From Butyrivibrio sp. UBA3740 (GTDB lineage: Bacteria > Bacillota > Clostridia > Lachnospirales > Lachnospiraceae): DNA of 64,000 nucleotides. Of this stretch, positions 1 to 8,713 are shown one piece after another (the first letter of the stretch is position 1; each line of letters opens with the position of its first letter). Made by a program: the position numbers and the translations under genes. The stretch spans positions 1-64,000 of the forward strand of contig DFGW01000064.1 in NCBI GenBank assembly GCA_002372465.1, given 5' to 3'. The notes under the pieces were generated by a model. It saw nothing but the letters and a program-made list of their open reading frames with translations. It was not told the origin of the DNA and did no database searches.

Positions 1-942
1 ATCATAAGCGGATCCTACAGCTTCTGTTGCAATCACTCTCTTCCCACATTGAATAGCTTCATTCACCGTCAAACCCCAGCCTTCAACGCTCCCCTGGTAG
101 TAATAAGTAGGGAGGACAAATATGTCACATTGGCTAAAATAATCATATCTTCTATCAGGATGAACATAACCTAACCAAGTAATATTATGCACTTTCTTTT
201 CTTTCGCATATCTCTCAAGATTCTGTTTATCCTCGCCATCTCCAGCTACAACAAGCCATATTTTTCCCTTATTTTCATCGCCCACCAACGACATGGCGTC
301 AATTAAATACCTTAACCCTTTCTTTTCAATCACCCTACCAAAATATAAGACAATTATCTTATTCTCTGGAACTCCCATTTCACGTTTCCAATTTGTCAAG
401 TCACATACTGGAGACATACTCGAATAGAATACCCCTCCACACTTTGATTTATCTCCACCATTATTAACAAAATATTCGCAAGATTTTTTTCCACTCCCAA
501 AATAATAATCACATCTTCTATTTATTGGTGCGGTAATCATTCTTTGAAAGATATTTTTCACTTTTCTTGAAAACGGTTGTTCATCTTTGGGCGCCACCCA
601 TTTTATCCAGTGTGCATACACCCTCTTGTGCTTCCTTTTTGCGCATACAAAAACACAATAAGAGTAGATTGTCTCAATTATACTATCCATAGGCGGAATT
701 ACAACCCCATCAACTTTAGGGCTATCTATCATTTTGCTTATTTGAATCAAACCTAAAACCCCGCCTTTAAATGGAATATGTCTAATTCCATTTAGTTTAC
801 TATCCTCAATTTTAGTATTATACACTTTCTCCGCCAATTCCATTTTGGTAAATACAAAAGCAATCGGATAATTCCTAGACAATTCAGTATATAATGGTAT
901 ACGATACTCAGATGGTGTGTTCGTAAAAAAAAGGATACCCAT
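1..942 (-). CDS. GT4 glycosyltransferase, C-terminus cut off by window edge
   Basis: The reading frame opens with ATG at 942-940 and stays open for 314 codons to base 1, so the stop lies outside the window. The visible protein begins MGILFFTNTPSEYRIPLY. Around residues 210-300 it has the nucleotide-sugar-binding half of a GT-B fold: VLYFGRVIEKKGL, VVAGDGEDKQNL and GWGLTVNEAIQCGKRVIA. These identify a GT4-type retaining glycosyltransferase that would add a sugar to a lipid-linked glycan at the cytoplasmic face. It starts 3 bases after the stop of the upstream GT4 gene and is the last visible gene of the minus-strand GDP-D-rhamnose operon. It may therefore be a rhamnosyl- or mannosyltransferase; the donor is inferred from context only. 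The base composition is AT-rich like its minus-strand neighbours. Confidence 0.85.
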   Translation of the reverse strand, partial: MGILFFTNTPSEYRIPLYTELSRNYPIAFVFTKMELAEKVYNTKIEDSKLNGIRHIPFKGGVLGLIQISKMIDSPKVDGVVIPPMDSIIETIYSYCVFVCAKRKHKRVYAHWIKWVAPKDEQPFSRKVKNIFQRMITAPINRRCDYYFGSGKKSCEYFVNNGGDKSKCGGVFYSSMSPVCDLTNWKREMGVPENKIIVLYFGRVIEKKGLRYLIDAMSLVGDENKGKIWLVVAGDGEDKQNLERYAKEKKVHNITWLGYVHPDRRYDYFSQCDIFVLPTYYYQGSVEGWGLTVNEAIQCGKRVIATEAVGSAYD

Positions 943-945
943 ACT

Positions 946-2034
946 TTAACTCACTCCTTCCAACAACAACTCTCTCAGTTGCTTTTCCGCATTTTTCCAT
1001 GAGTATTTTTTCAAAACATCTATTGGTGTTTCGGTTTGTTTATCCAATTTATTCATATCAACTATTTTTGAAGAAGGATCAATATAAATAACAGATTTTT
1101 TATAAATTTCAGGGAAGCAACAAGAGTTCGATACAATGGCTCTTTTCCCTAAGCTCAACGCCTCTAATGGAGGGAGGCCAAATCCCTCATAGAATGAAGG
1201 TTGAATAAGCGCTTTACAATGCATAATTAGCGTTTTCACTTCCTCATCTGTCAAATAACCAGTAAACACTAAATTATTCAAACCGTCTACATTCAAACTA
1301 GAAAAGAAAGTAGAGTATTCATACGCTCCTGAGACGGCAAAATACATATCCGGATTATTTCTGGCAGCATTTATAATCCATTCAAAATTCTTATGCTTAT
1401 AAATGGATCCTAACGAAAAATAATATTCACCATTTTTAAGTTCAGGAAATTTGTTAAAAACTTCTGTATTTTCGGAAATAAGATTCATATGCTCCCATCC
1501 ACACTGAACTAACTTTATTCTATCTTCAATATGGCCATAGAATCTGCAAATCTCCTTTTTTGAAAACTCACTAAGTGTAAATAACTGAATCTTATGGTTC
1601 CTTGCTATTCTTTTCACTCTAAATATATGATATGCCCTTCCAAGTTTCTCTTTAAATGTCCTAAAATTCTCTGGGTATTCTTCCCAAATACAATCCGGAA
1701 CGCCTATGTATCTAAACCCCCAAATTGGAAGAGCACAGGAAGTATCAAGACCTACAGCTTTGTTTCGTTTTACAAATAAAGGAAGCGTAAACTGTTGAAA
1801 TAGTATTCTTCCAATAGGTCCCGATCGTTTTTTCCCTATTTTCAATATTTTAATGTGATGATACTCTCCTTTGAAATCTGAGTTTTCCGGAATAAGAAGA
1901 TAGACCTTATACTTATCATGTATTTTTCTATCAGTATCGATTCTCGAAACAAGTTCTGTTGTATATCTTTTCATTCCATATGTATTCTTACCTGCAAGTG
2001 ATTCCCCATTTATAAACAGTCTTTTTTTATACAC
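946..2034 (-). CDS. GT4 glycosyltransferase, possible D-rhamnosyl/mannosyltransferase
   Basis: This 362-residue protein has the layout of GT4 transferases. Its N-terminal half opens FINGESLAGKNTYGMKRY, resembling the glycine-rich acceptor side of mannosyl/rhamnosyl transferases of the WbpY/WbaZ kind. The C-terminal half carries YYFSLGSIYKHKNFEWII, then LVFTGYLTDEEV and SFYEGFGLPPLEAL, the E-x7-E motif that binds the nucleotide sugar. It lies between two other GT4 genes in an operon headed by gmd and rmd, so GDP-D-rhamnose is the most likely donor, as in the Pseudomonas A-band cluster. The donor is an inference; the family call is secure. Sampled lines here are clearly more AT-rich than the main locus. 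Confidence 0.88.
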   Translation of the reverse strand: MYKKRLFINGESLAGKNTYGMKRYTTELVSRIDTDRKIHDKYKVYLLIPENSDFKGEYHHIKILKIGKKRSGPIGRILFQQFTLPLFVKRNKAVGLDTSCALPIWGFRYIGVPDCIWEEYPENFRTFKEKLGRAYHIFRVKRIARNHKIQLFTLSEFSKKEICRFYGHIEDRIKLVQCGWEHMNLISENTEVFNKFPELKNGEYYFSLGSIYKHKNFEWIINAARNNPDMYFAVSGAYEYSTFFSSLNVDGLNNLVFTGYLTDEEVKTLIMHCKALIQPSFYEGFGLPPLEALSLGKRAIVSNSCCFPEIYKKSVIYIDPSSKIVDMNKLDKQTETPIDVLKKYSWKNAEKQLRELLLEGVS

Positions 2035-2059
2035 TATTATTACCCCTTATAATGTAGTT

Positions 2060-3178
2060 CTAACCAAATTCCCTGCAAAGCAAATCATGTAGTTTATCAG
2101 CCTCCTTCTCCCATGAAAATGAGTTGATAATTCTCATTCTGATTTCGCTTCTTTTATCTAATCCAATCTCGTCTTCATCCAAACAACACCTAAGCAGTTC
2201 TTTTTTCAAGCTTTCAAAATCGCACGACGAAAAAAACTCAGCATCCCGGCCTAACACCTCAGGCAATGATGCAGCATCTGATGATAATACCTTTGTTCCA
2301 CATACTAAAGCTTCCAGCGGAGGCAATCCAAACCCTTCATACATAGAAGGAAAAACAAACAATTTTGCGCAACCATACACATCTGCCAAATCATCCTCAT
2401 CGATAAAGCCCGTAAAAATTATATTATCACGTATATTGGGATCCAACGAATTTAAATAATCATCCATTTTCCACCCTTTTCTTCCTGCTAATACAAGTTT
2501 AGGCAATGAATACCCTTGGTTTAAAAGAGCAACATATGCTCGAATTAGTAATTGGAGATTTTTCCTCGGTTCTAAAGTTGATAATGACAAAATATAAACT
2601 GACGGCAAACCATATTTTTCTTTTATGATAGCCTTAGTATCTTGATGTCGAATAAAGCTTTCGGATGCAACTCCACAATACACAAGCCAAATTCTTTTAT
2701 TTGGATAATTTAGTTTCTTATGTATTCTTTTCTTTGAATACTTAGATATTGTGACTATTGCCTTGCACTTCCTAATCGCAATCCTATGAGACAACCTAAA
2801 ATACCATTTACTCATCCCATTCATCGTATCAGGACAATCCCAACAACAAATATCGTGGATTGTAGAAACCATGTTTTTTTTCCATGAAAAAATTGGAACA
2901 GGGAATGCCAAGAACAAGAAACAATCCGCATTTACCCCATGCATTACCACCGGAAGTTTAATCTGATTGAATATAAGCTTATTCTTTCCACGTATAACCA
3001 CACACTTAACATTTTTATAAGAAATATACTTCTTGAACCAAGTATGGATTTCATTTTTAAATAACAAAATAAAAACGTCATTATTATTATTCAGCATGCT
3101 TGCAGCAATACTCGCAGCATACCTCTCTATTCCGGAAAAATTATCATACAATGATGTTAAATCAATGCATATTCTCAT
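2060..3178 (-). CDS. GT4 glycosyltransferase, possible D-rhamnosyl/mannosyltransferase
   Basis: This 372-residue GT4 enzyme begins MRICIDLTSLYDNFSGIERY, where the SGIERY element is typical of mannosyl/rhamnosyl transferases acting on lipid-linked O-chains. The donor half contains LSLSTLEPRKNLQLLI (about residue 200), IIFTGFIDEDDLADVY and SMYEGFGLPPLEALVCGT (about residue 280). Its start overlaps the end of the upstream GT26 gene by 4 bases, which suggests translational coupling. One hand-counted 60-base line inside it (2701-2760) has only 14 G+C. With its neighbours at 946 and 1 it forms a trio like WbpX/WbpY/WbpZ, which build D-rhamnan. The specific linkage cannot be read from the sequence. 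Confidence 0.88.
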   Translation of the reverse strand: MRICIDLTSLYDNFSGIERYAASIAASMLNNNNDVFILLFKNEIHTWFKKYISYKNVKCVVIRGKNKLIFNQIKLPVVMHGVNADCFLFLAFPVPIFSWKKNMVSTIHDICCWDCPDTMNGMSKWYFRLSHRIAIRKCKAIVTISKYSKKRIHKKLNYPNKRIWLVYCGVASESFIRHQDTKAIIKEKYGLPSVYILSLSTLEPRKNLQLLIRAYVALLNQGYSLPKLVLAGRKGWKMDDYLNSLDPNIRDNIIFTGFIDEDDLADVYGCAKLFVFPSMYEGFGLPPLEALVCGTKVLSSDAASLPEVLGRDAEFFSSCDFESLKKELLRCCLDEDEIGLDKRSEIRMRIINSFSWEKEADKLHDLLCREFG

Positions 3179-3921
3179 TTTTTTGATCCTTTATATTTTA
3201 AAACAATGGGTATTATGGAAATAGCATCCTTCCAATATCTTTTTATCAACCTTTTGGGGTCCTGTGTTATTCGAAATAACCATTCAAGCCCAACATTAGA
3301 CATCCACCTTGGTGCACGTTTTACTTTGCCTGCCTCAAAATCAATTGTGGCTCCAATTGAGATTGATAATGATGCACAAATATGATTTCTTATCCTATAT
3401 ATAGTCTTTTCCCCTTTTGGTGACCCTAATGCAACTGCTAAAATATCCGTTTTAGATTCGTTGACTTTTTTCAATATGTTAACCATTTCTTTTTTGTCAT
3501 TTTCAAAGCCCAACGGCGGTGAATAAACCCCTGCAATCTGTAAACCAATATTCTTTTTTTTCAGATTCCTCGCAGCCTGTTCAGCGACTCCTGGCGCAGC
3601 CCCTAAAATAAAGATCTTATAATGCTTTTTCGCCGCCAAATTGCACATGCGAGGAAACAAGTCTGCCCCCGAAACTTTTTCCTTAATTGGCTCTCCGAGT
3701 ATTTTTGAGATCCACAACAATGGTTTACCATCAGTTAATACAAGAGTCGCATCCCTATATACCCTTCTAAATGCTTTATCTTTTTCAATCATTACAATGT
3801 GATCCATATTAGGAGTAACAATATAAGAATGATTTTTTTGCTGAATCAGCCTATCTATTTCATTTAATGCCTCATCCATAGTCAAATTATCAATTTGTAT
3901 ATTTAAAAAATCAGTTTTCAT
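3175..3921 (-). CDS. WecG/TagA/CpsF family (GT26) glycosyltransferase
   Basis: The 248-residue protein matches the GT26 family, which transfers N-acetylmannosamine-type sugars, ManNAcA or glucose to a polyprenyl-diphosphate-linked sugar at the membrane. Family hallmarks are visible in order: YIVTPNMDHIV (about residue 35), LTDGKPLLW, EPIKEKVSGADLFPRM, FILGAAPGVAEQAA, LAVALGSPKGEKTIYRI, and the C-terminal block with IDFEAGKVKRAPRWM and GLEWLFRITQDPKRL. The length is normal. It lies between rmd and a GT4 gene in the minus-strand operon, so it probably adds the second sugar of the primer on which the downstream GT4 enzymes act. The acceptor and donor are not determined. Confidence 0.92.
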   Translation of the reverse strand: MKTDFLNIQIDNLTMDEALNEIDRLIQQKNHSYIVTPNMDHIVMIEKDKAFRRVYRDATLVLTDGKPLLWISKILGEPIKEKVSGADLFPRMCNLAAKKHYKIFILGAAPGVAEQAARNLKKKNIGLQIAGVYSPPLGFENDKKEMVNILKKVNESKTDILAVALGSPKGEKTIYRIRNHICASLSISIGATIDFEAGKVKRAPRWMSNVGLEWLFRITQDPKRLIKRYWKDAISIIPIVLKYKGSKK

Positions 3922-3939
3922 CTGTAACCCCGTACACTG

Positions 3940-4857
3940 TCATTGAATTTGTTTTCTCCAATAGTCCAACGCATCATCCAACGCTTGTTCAATTTTATAC
4001 TTTGGTCTCCAACCAGTATGATTTGTGAGTTTGTCATGATTTCCACAAATCACAGGCGTATCACTCGGTCTCATTTTTGCTGGATCCGTTTTAATTTTAA
4101 TAGGCACTTCTGATTTTCCAATCATATATTCCAGAATTTCTTTAGCTTTATATGACTTGCCCGAACATACATTGTATACTTCGCCAGTATGTCCAGCTTC
4201 AATAATGAAACGCATTGCTCTGCACGCGTCTTTTACATGAATAAAATCACGAGATGAATCGAGATTACCAACACAAAGATATTGTTTCTTACCTGCTTCA
4301 ACTTCTGCTATTCCCGATGCAAAATCCGAAACAATAAAGCCTTTTGCCTGTCCCTCTCCACACATATTAAACTGACGGGCTACGCAAATATCAAGCTTAT
4401 AGTTTGTTACGTATAGTTCAGCAAACAATTCCTGTGTTCTTTTAGAAATAGCATATGGTGTCACAGGGTTTACAAGGATATTCTCTGTTACGTTTTTCCC
4501 TTTATCTTTAAGAACCCCATACTCGTCTGAAGAACCAATTAAAACCGTTTTTATGTCCGATTTACTTAATCTTATAGATTCAAGAATATTAATCGTGCCA
4601 ATAACGTTAAGCTGAACTGTTAATTGAGGCTTTTGCCAAGATAAACCCACATTTGCCTGTCCCGCCATGTGAACCAATGCATCCGGGCGGTATTCTTCAA
4701 TTGTCCTTCTAATTTCATCAGGATTCAATATGTCCATATTCACTATGTCATTCGAGGCAGCCAAATCGCAACTCACAACTTCATACCCCTCAGAAATCAG
4801 TTCTTTACGCAGATTCATCCCATAGAAGCCTGCGCCCCCGGTTATAAGTACTCTCAC
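3940..4857 (-). CDS. rmd: GDP-6-deoxy-4-keto-D-mannose reductase (GDP-D-rhamnose synthase)
   Basis: This is a 305-residue extended short-chain dehydrogenase. It carries the NAD(P)-binding GGAGFYG near residue 7, [14 protein letters not shown], the GSSDEYG strand and the catalytic YAISK. Later come [19 protein letters not shown] and [16 protein letters not shown], which match Rmd better than GDP-L-fucose synthase. Rmd reduces the 4-keto product of Gmd to GDP-D-rhamnose in the cytoplasm. The start overlaps the gmd stop by 4 bases, so the two pathway steps are coupled. Sampled GC (about 40 percent) is intermediate between gmd and the three GT4 genes. A related 4-reductase giving another GDP-6-deoxyhexose is the main alternative. 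Confidence 0.9.
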   Translation of the reverse strand: MRVLITGGAGFYGMNLRKELISEGYEVVSCDLAASNDIVNMDILNPDEIRRTIEEYRPDALVHMAGQANVGLSWQKPQLTVQLNVIGTINILESIRLSKSDIKTVLIGSSDEYGVLKDKGKNVTENILVNPVTPYAISKRTQELFAELYVTNYKLDICVARQFNMCGEGQAKGFIVSDFASGIAEVEAGKKQYLCVGNLDSSRDFIHVKDACRAMRFIIEAGHTGEVYNVCSGKSYKAKEILEYMIGKSEVPIKIKTDPAKMRPSDTPVICGNHDKLTNHTGWRPKYKIEQALDDALDYWRKQIQ

Positions 4858-5897
4858 TGAACACCCGCCTCTTTCTTAGCCAGCTGAAGATCATGTTCAG
4901 CCATTATTTTACAGAGTTCCTCATAGCTAGTCTTTTGAGGGTTCCAACCAAGTTTAGTTCTCGCTTTTGTCGGATCGCCCCATAGATTAACAACATCCGT
5001 CGGGCGATACCATTTGGGATTGACACAGACAAGCATCTTTCCCGTTTTCTTGTCATATCCCTTTTCCTCCATGCCCTCTCCACGCCACTCAAGCTCGATG
5101 CCGTCATTAGCAAAGGCAAGCGTAGTAAACTCTCTAACGGTATGTTGAACTCCAGTAGCAATTACATAATCATCCGGCTCTTCCTGCTGAAGAATCAGCC
5201 ACATACATTCAACATAGTCTTTTGCATAACCCCAATCACGAAGGGAATCAAGATTTCCCAACTCCAAATGATCCTGAAGACCACACGCAATACGTCCTGC
5301 AGCAAGTGTTATTTTTCTCGTTACAAAGTTATCTCCTCTGCGTTCAGATTCATGATTAAATAGAATCCCATTGCATGCAAATATGCCATATGCTTCTCGA
5401 TATTCTTTAATCATCCAATAGCCATACTGCTTTGCAACCGCATATGGTGAATACGGATGAAACGGAGTATTTTCATTCTGAGGAACTTCCTCAACCTTTC
5501 CATAGAGCTCTGAGGTGGATGCCTGGTATATACGGCAGGTATCAGCAAGTCCGCACTGACGAACAGCTTCAAGAACTCTGAGTACACCAGTTGCATCTAC
5601 ATCAGCAGTGAACTCAGGTGAATCGAAGGATACCTGAACATGTGACTGGGCAGCCAGGTTGTATATCTCGTCCGGTCTTACCTTTCCAACTACTCCCAGG
5701 ATGCTCATGGAATCTCCGAGGTCACCGTAGTGAAGGTGGAAATGCTCATGACCCTCAAGGTGAGCAATCCTCTCTCTGTAATCTACTGAAGATCTTCTGA
5801 TGATACCGTGTACATCATAACCCTTATCCAAGAGGAACTCTGCCAGGTATGATCCGTCCTGACCGGTGATTCCGGTAATCAAAGCTTTCTTTGCCAT
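4854..5897 (-). CDS. gmd: GDP-mannose 4,6-dehydratase
   Basis: The 347-residue protein is a clear Gmd. It has [19 protein letters not shown] at the N-terminus, [19 protein letters not shown], the QASTSELYG strand, the catalytic [12 protein letters not shown] near residue 150, [20 protein letters not shown] and [20 protein letters not shown]. It converts GDP-D-mannose to GDP-4-keto-6-deoxy-D-mannose in the cytoplasm and feeds rmd, which overlaps its stop. It is the first gene of the minus-strand operon and diverges from the AraC-type regulator. Base composition drifts within the gene: hand-counted lines in 5521-5760 have 31-32 G+C of 60, while lines in 5161-5460 have 22-25. This may mark an old recombination point. 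Confidence 0.97.
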   Translation of the reverse strand: MAKKALITGITGQDGSYLAEFLLDKGYDVHGIIRRSSVDYRERIAHLEGHEHFHLHYGDLGDSMSILGVVGKVRPDEIYNLAAQSHVQVSFDSPEFTADVDATGVLRVLEAVRQCGLADTCRIYQASTSELYGKVEEVPQNENTPFHPYSPYAVAKQYGYWMIKEYREAYGIFACNGILFNHESERRGDNFVTRKITLAAGRIACGLQDHLELGNLDSLRDWGYAKDYVECMWLILQQEEPDDYVIATGVQHTVREFTTLAFANDGIELEWRGEGMEEKGYDKKTGKMLVCVNPKWYRPTDVVNLWGDPTKARTKLGWNPQKTSYEELCKIMAEHDLQLAKKEAGVQ

Positions 5898-5918
5898 AAA
5901 ATAATCCTTTCTTATATG

Positions 5919-5933
5919 AAATGATACTCATTT
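5919..5933. promoter_or_regulatory. Inverted repeat upstream of gmd, candidate operator
   Basis: A perfect 6-base inverted repeat, AAATGA-TAC-TCATTT, lies 22 bases upstream of the gmd start, inside the divergent region shared with the AraC-type regulator. Its position downstream of the likely gmd -10 element would suit a repressor site or a leader element. Only the symmetry is seen; the ligand is unknown. Confidence 0.3.
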
Positions 5934-5948
5934 GCACTTTTCTATATC

Positions 5949-5954
5949 ATTATA
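5949..5954 (-). promoter_or_regulatory. Candidate -10 box for the gmd operon
   Basis: Read on the minus strand this hexamer is TATAAT, about 50 bases upstream of the gmd ATG. No good TTGACA-like -35 box sits 16-18 bases further upstream, so the promoter may be weak or activator-dependent. It is the only perfect -10 hexamer on that strand in the gap. Confidence 0.4.
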
Positions 5955-5997
5955 TTTGTGTGATAAGACATTTTAAATTCACTTTCTTGACTTTGAT

Positions 5998-6026
5998 TTG
6001 CATTATCTTGCGTGTCAATTTATAAT
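5998..6026 (+). promoter_or_regulatory. Sigma-A-type promoter for the AraC-family regulator
   Basis: TTGCAT at 5998-6003 and TATAAT at 6021-6026 are separated by exactly 17 bases. A second TATAAT lies at 6030-6035. Transcription would begin near 6033, which fits a translation start at 6058 and argues against the in-frame TTG at 5998, because that codon lies within the -35 box. Confidence 0.6.
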
Positions 6027-6057
6027 CGGTATAATGGGAAGAATGGAGAATCCAAAT

Positions 6058-6918
6058 ATGAAAAACCAGTTATTTCAAGGAGAATATGTTTCGTCAAACA
6101 GGCTTTTGTACACCCCATCGGAGTTTGCCAAGAACAATCTGATCTATTTGCAGGAAATAGGCAGACTTACAGCCCAGAAGCCCCACACCAGCAAAAGGCA
6201 GAACCTGTCCTCGTTTCTTTTTATCCATGTAAGAAGCGGGAGTGGATATATAGACTATGGTGGAAAGGAATATGCAGTTTCTGCGGGAGACTGTGTCTTT
6301 ATCAATTGTCAGAACCTTTATTCTCACCGGACGGCTGAGGACCTTTGGTCAATTGAGTGGATACACTTCAATGGGGACAGCATACTTCCTATCTATCTTA
6401 AGTATGTTGAAAGAGGCGGTCAGCCGGTTTTTAGGCCAGATGAGGATACAAGGGCGCTTAAGCTGTGGGACGATATCAACAATGTGGCCAGATCTTCTGA
6501 CTACATAAGGGATATCAAGATAAATGAATACCTATCGAGACTGGTGACTTTTCTTATGACCTTCAGTTGGAACCCGGAGGTGACAGAGCAGGGGGGAAGT
6601 ATCAGGAACATCAATAACCTCAAGGAATATCTGGACACCCATTATCAGGAAAAAATAACACTGGATATGCTTGCGGACATCTTCCTGACCAGTAAATATA
6701 CTCTGTCCAGAAGCTTTAAGGAGCAGGTTGGAACTTCAATAATAAATTACCTTCTGGTGGTAAGGATCACCCATGCCAAGCAGATGCTGCGCTTCACGGA
6801 TAAGACAGTGGAGGAGATTGGCGCCAGCTGTGGGATAACGCCTCTTTACTATTTTTCCAGAATGTTTAAACAGATAGAAGGGGTCAGCCCCCTGGAGTAT
6901 CGCCTTAGCTGGAAGTAA
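6058..6918 (+). CDS. AraC-family transcriptional regulator with cupin-type sensor domain
   Basis: I place the start at ATG 6058 (MKNQLFQGEYV, 286 residues) because GGAG lies 9 bases upstream; longer frames begin inside the promoter. The N-terminal half is a cupin-like ligand-sensing domain (SGYIDYGGKEYAVSAGDCVF, then YSHRTAEDLWSIEWIHFNG). The C-terminal third is a double helix-turn-helix: ITLDMLADIFLTSKYTLSRS, then TVEEIGASCGITPLYYFSRM and GVSPLEYR, the AraC signature. The family usually binds sugars and activates nearby promoters. It diverges from gmd and precedes the large plus-strand operon, so it could control either side. The target and ligand are not known. Confidence 0.9.
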   Translation: MKNQLFQGEYVSSNRLLYTPSEFAKNNLIYLQEIGRLTAQKPHTSKRQNLSSFLFIHVRSGSGYIDYGGKEYAVSAGDCVFINCQNLYSHRTAEDLWSIEWIHFNGDSILPIYLKYVERGGQPVFRPDEDTRALKLWDDINNVARSSDYIRDIKINEYLSRLVTFLMTFSWNPEVTEQGGSIRNINNLKEYLDTHYQEKITLDMLADIFLTSKYTLSRSFKEQVGTSIINYLLVVRITHAKQMLRFTDKTVEEIGASCGITPLYYFSRMFKQIEGVSPLEYRLSWK

Positions 6919-6927
6919 GTGCCATCA

Positions 6928-6956
6928 TTGAAAGAAAGAGGCAATAAGTGTAGAAT
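6928..6956 (+). promoter_or_regulatory. Sigma-A-type promoter at the head of the large plus-strand operon
   Basis: TTGAAA at 6928-6933 and TAGAAT at 6951-6956 have a 17-base spacer. The predicted transcript begins near 6963, leaving a leader of about 50 bases before the ATG at 7013. It lies just after the regulator's stop, with no terminator hairpin between. Confidence 0.55.
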
Positions 6957-7012
6957 AGTGATTAGGATTGCGATATTGTGCGCAAAATACGAAATGGATC
7001 GGGAAGAGATCG

Positions 7013-7951
7013 ATGAAACTATTGAGTGCAATTGTTCCCTGTTTTAATGAACAGGATAATATTTTTGACTTCTATGACGAACTTATGAAGAACGAAGGCT
7101 TCTTTAAAGGGCAGGATGTTGATCTGGAAGTTATATTTGTGGATGACGGCTCAAGGGACGAAACTGTTTCCAGGGTAAAAGAGCTTATTCAGAAGGATGA
7201 GAGGGTTCATCTGGTGAGCTTTTCCAGGAACTTTGGAAAGGAAGCCGCCATGTATGCGGGACTTCAGCATGCAAAGGGCGATTATGTGGCTGTTATGGAC
7301 TGCGATCTACAGGATCCCCCGGCACTTCTTCCTCAGATGTACAAGGCCATTGCTGAAGAGGGCTATGATTCCGTGGCCACCAGAAGAGTCAACAGGAAGG
7401 GTGAACCTCCTATCAGATCCTTCTTTGCCAGAAAGTTCTATAAGATCATCAACAAGATGTCCAAGGCGGAGATAGTTGACGGAGCTAGGGATTACAGGCT
7501 TATGACAAGGCAGTTTGTGGACGCGATCCTTTCTATGGAGGAATATAACCGCTTTTCCAAGGGTATCTTTGGATGGGTTGGCTTTAAGAATAAATGGATT
7601 GAGTTTGAGAATATAGAGCGCAAGAAGGGAGAGACCAAGTGGTCCTTCTGGAAGCTTTTTGTATATGCGCTGGACGGTATTTTGGCCTTTTCAACTGCGC
7701 CCCTGGCAATAGCATCCCTTATTGGTGTATTGTTCTGCATCCTGGCATTTATATTCATTATTGTGGTCATTGTAAGACAGTGGACTGTGGGAGATCCCAA
7801 TAACCTGGTGGGATGGGCTTCAATGGTCTGCATCATATTGTTTGCCAGTGGCATACAGCTCTTTTGCCTTGGAATCGTCGGACAGTACCTGTCAAAGGCG
7901 TATCTTGAGGTCAAGAGACGTCCTTTGTATATAGTTAAAGAGGAATTGTGA
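7013..7951 (+). CDS. GtrB/DPM1-like polyprenyl-phosphate glycosyl synthase (GT2)
   Basis: I start at ATG 7013 (312 residues), which has GGAAGAGA just upstream; an upstream in-frame start lacks a site. The GT2 domain begins LLSAIVPCFNEQDNIFDFY and has IFVDDGSRDETV, SRNFGKEAAMYAGLQHAKGD and AVMDCDLQDPP, the catalytic DxD of dolichyl/undecaprenyl-phosphate hexose synthases. Two C-terminal membrane helices (about residues 235-262 and 275-300) follow. Such enzymes charge undecaprenyl phosphate with one sugar for use by GT-C transferases outside the membrane, several of which are encoded downstream. The next gene begins at the final base of this one. Confidence 0.9.
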   Translation: MKLLSAIVPCFNEQDNIFDFYDELMKNEGFFKGQDVDLEVIFVDDGSRDETVSRVKELIQKDERVHLVSFSRNFGKEAAMYAGLQHAKGDYVAVMDCDLQDPPALLPQMYKAIAEEGYDSVATRRVNRKGEPPIRSFFARKFYKIINKMSKAEIVDGARDYRLMTRQFVDAILSMEEYNRFSKGIFGWVGFKNKWIEFENIERKKGETKWSFWKLFVYALDGILAFSTAPLAIASLIGVLFCILAFIFIIVVIVRQWTVGDPNNLVGWASMVCIILFASGIQLFCLGIVGQYLSKAYLEVKRRPLYIVKEEL

Positions 7952-8697
7952 TGGTAAGTATTGTTGTGCCGGTCTACAACGCGGCGAGATATATTGAAAA
8001 CACCATCAGAATGGTTGGAGAGCAGACTTATAAGGACTGGGAGCTTATCCTGGTGGATGATGCCTCCAGAGACGGAAGCGCTGAGATCATTGAAGAGATC
8101 ATCAGGAAGCAGGGAAAGAGAATCCGCCTTATCAGAAAGAATACCAATGTTGGTGCGGCGGAAGCAAGAAATGCCGGAATAGATGCTTCTTCAGGAAGAT
8201 ATATTGCATTTCTGGATGCTGATGACGTCTGGAAGCCCGACAAGCTGGAGAAACAGATTGCCTTCATGGAAAAGACCGGAGCTGCTTTTGCCTTTCACTC
8301 CTATGAATTTGGAGATGAGAACGCCAATCCCACAGGCAAGATAGTTCACGCTCCTGCTACGCTTAAGTACAAGCAGGCACTTTCAAGAACGGTCATTTTC
8401 ACAACAACCGTTATGTTTGATACTGAAAAGATTGATATGGAAATAATTCATATGCCTCAGGTTCCCAGTGAGGATACAGCCACCTGGTGGAGAATATTAA
8501 AGAGTGGCTATGTGGCATATGGTCTGGATGAAAATCTGGCTATATACAGAAGACCGGCCAAGTCGCTGTCTTCTAACAAGCTGGAGGCTATTGGCAGGAT
8601 ATGGTTCCTCTACAGGAACATAGCCAATCTGTCAATACCCCAGTCGCTATTTTATTTTGGAGGATGGGCAATAAGAGCTACACTTCGAAGGCTCTGA
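7951..8697 (+). CDS. GT2 glycosyltransferase
   Basis: The 248-residue protein is a compact GT-A fold enzyme with VSIVVPVYNAARYIENTI at its start, LILVDDASRDGSAEII, NVGAAEARNAGIDASSG and IAFLDADDVWKPDKLEKQ, the DxD metal site. PSEDTATWWRIL supplies the later acidic motif. Its ATG shares a base with the stop of the previous gene (a GTG three bases earlier is the alternative start; AGAGGA is better spaced for the ATG). It would add one sugar to a lipid-linked intermediate in the cytoplasm. Neither donor nor acceptor can be told. Confidence 0.88.
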   Translation: MVSIVVPVYNAARYIENTIRMVGEQTYKDWELILVDDASRDGSAEIIEEIIRKQGKRIRLIRKNTNVGAAEARNAGIDASSGRYIAFLDADDVWKPDKLEKQIAFMEKTGAAFAFHSYEFGDENANPTGKIVHAPATLKYKQALSRTVIFTTTVMFDTEKIDMEIIHMPQVPSEDTATWWRILKSGYVAYGLDENLAIYRRPAKSLSSNKLEAIGRIWFLYRNIANLSIPQSLFYFGGWAIRATLRRL

Positions 8698-8713
8698 TTG
8701 TTCGAGGGGATGT

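Noticed and set aside
5919-5933. Fur-box-like reading of AAATGATACTCATTT
   Set aside because: It only loosely resembles a Fur site and nothing nearby concerns iron, so I list it only as an unassigned inverted repeat.
5998-6057. Longer N-terminus for the AraC-type regulator from TTG 5998
   Set aside because: The TTG is part of a good -35 box and the added residues would lie upstream of the predicted transcript start. ATG 6058 has a well-placed GGAG.
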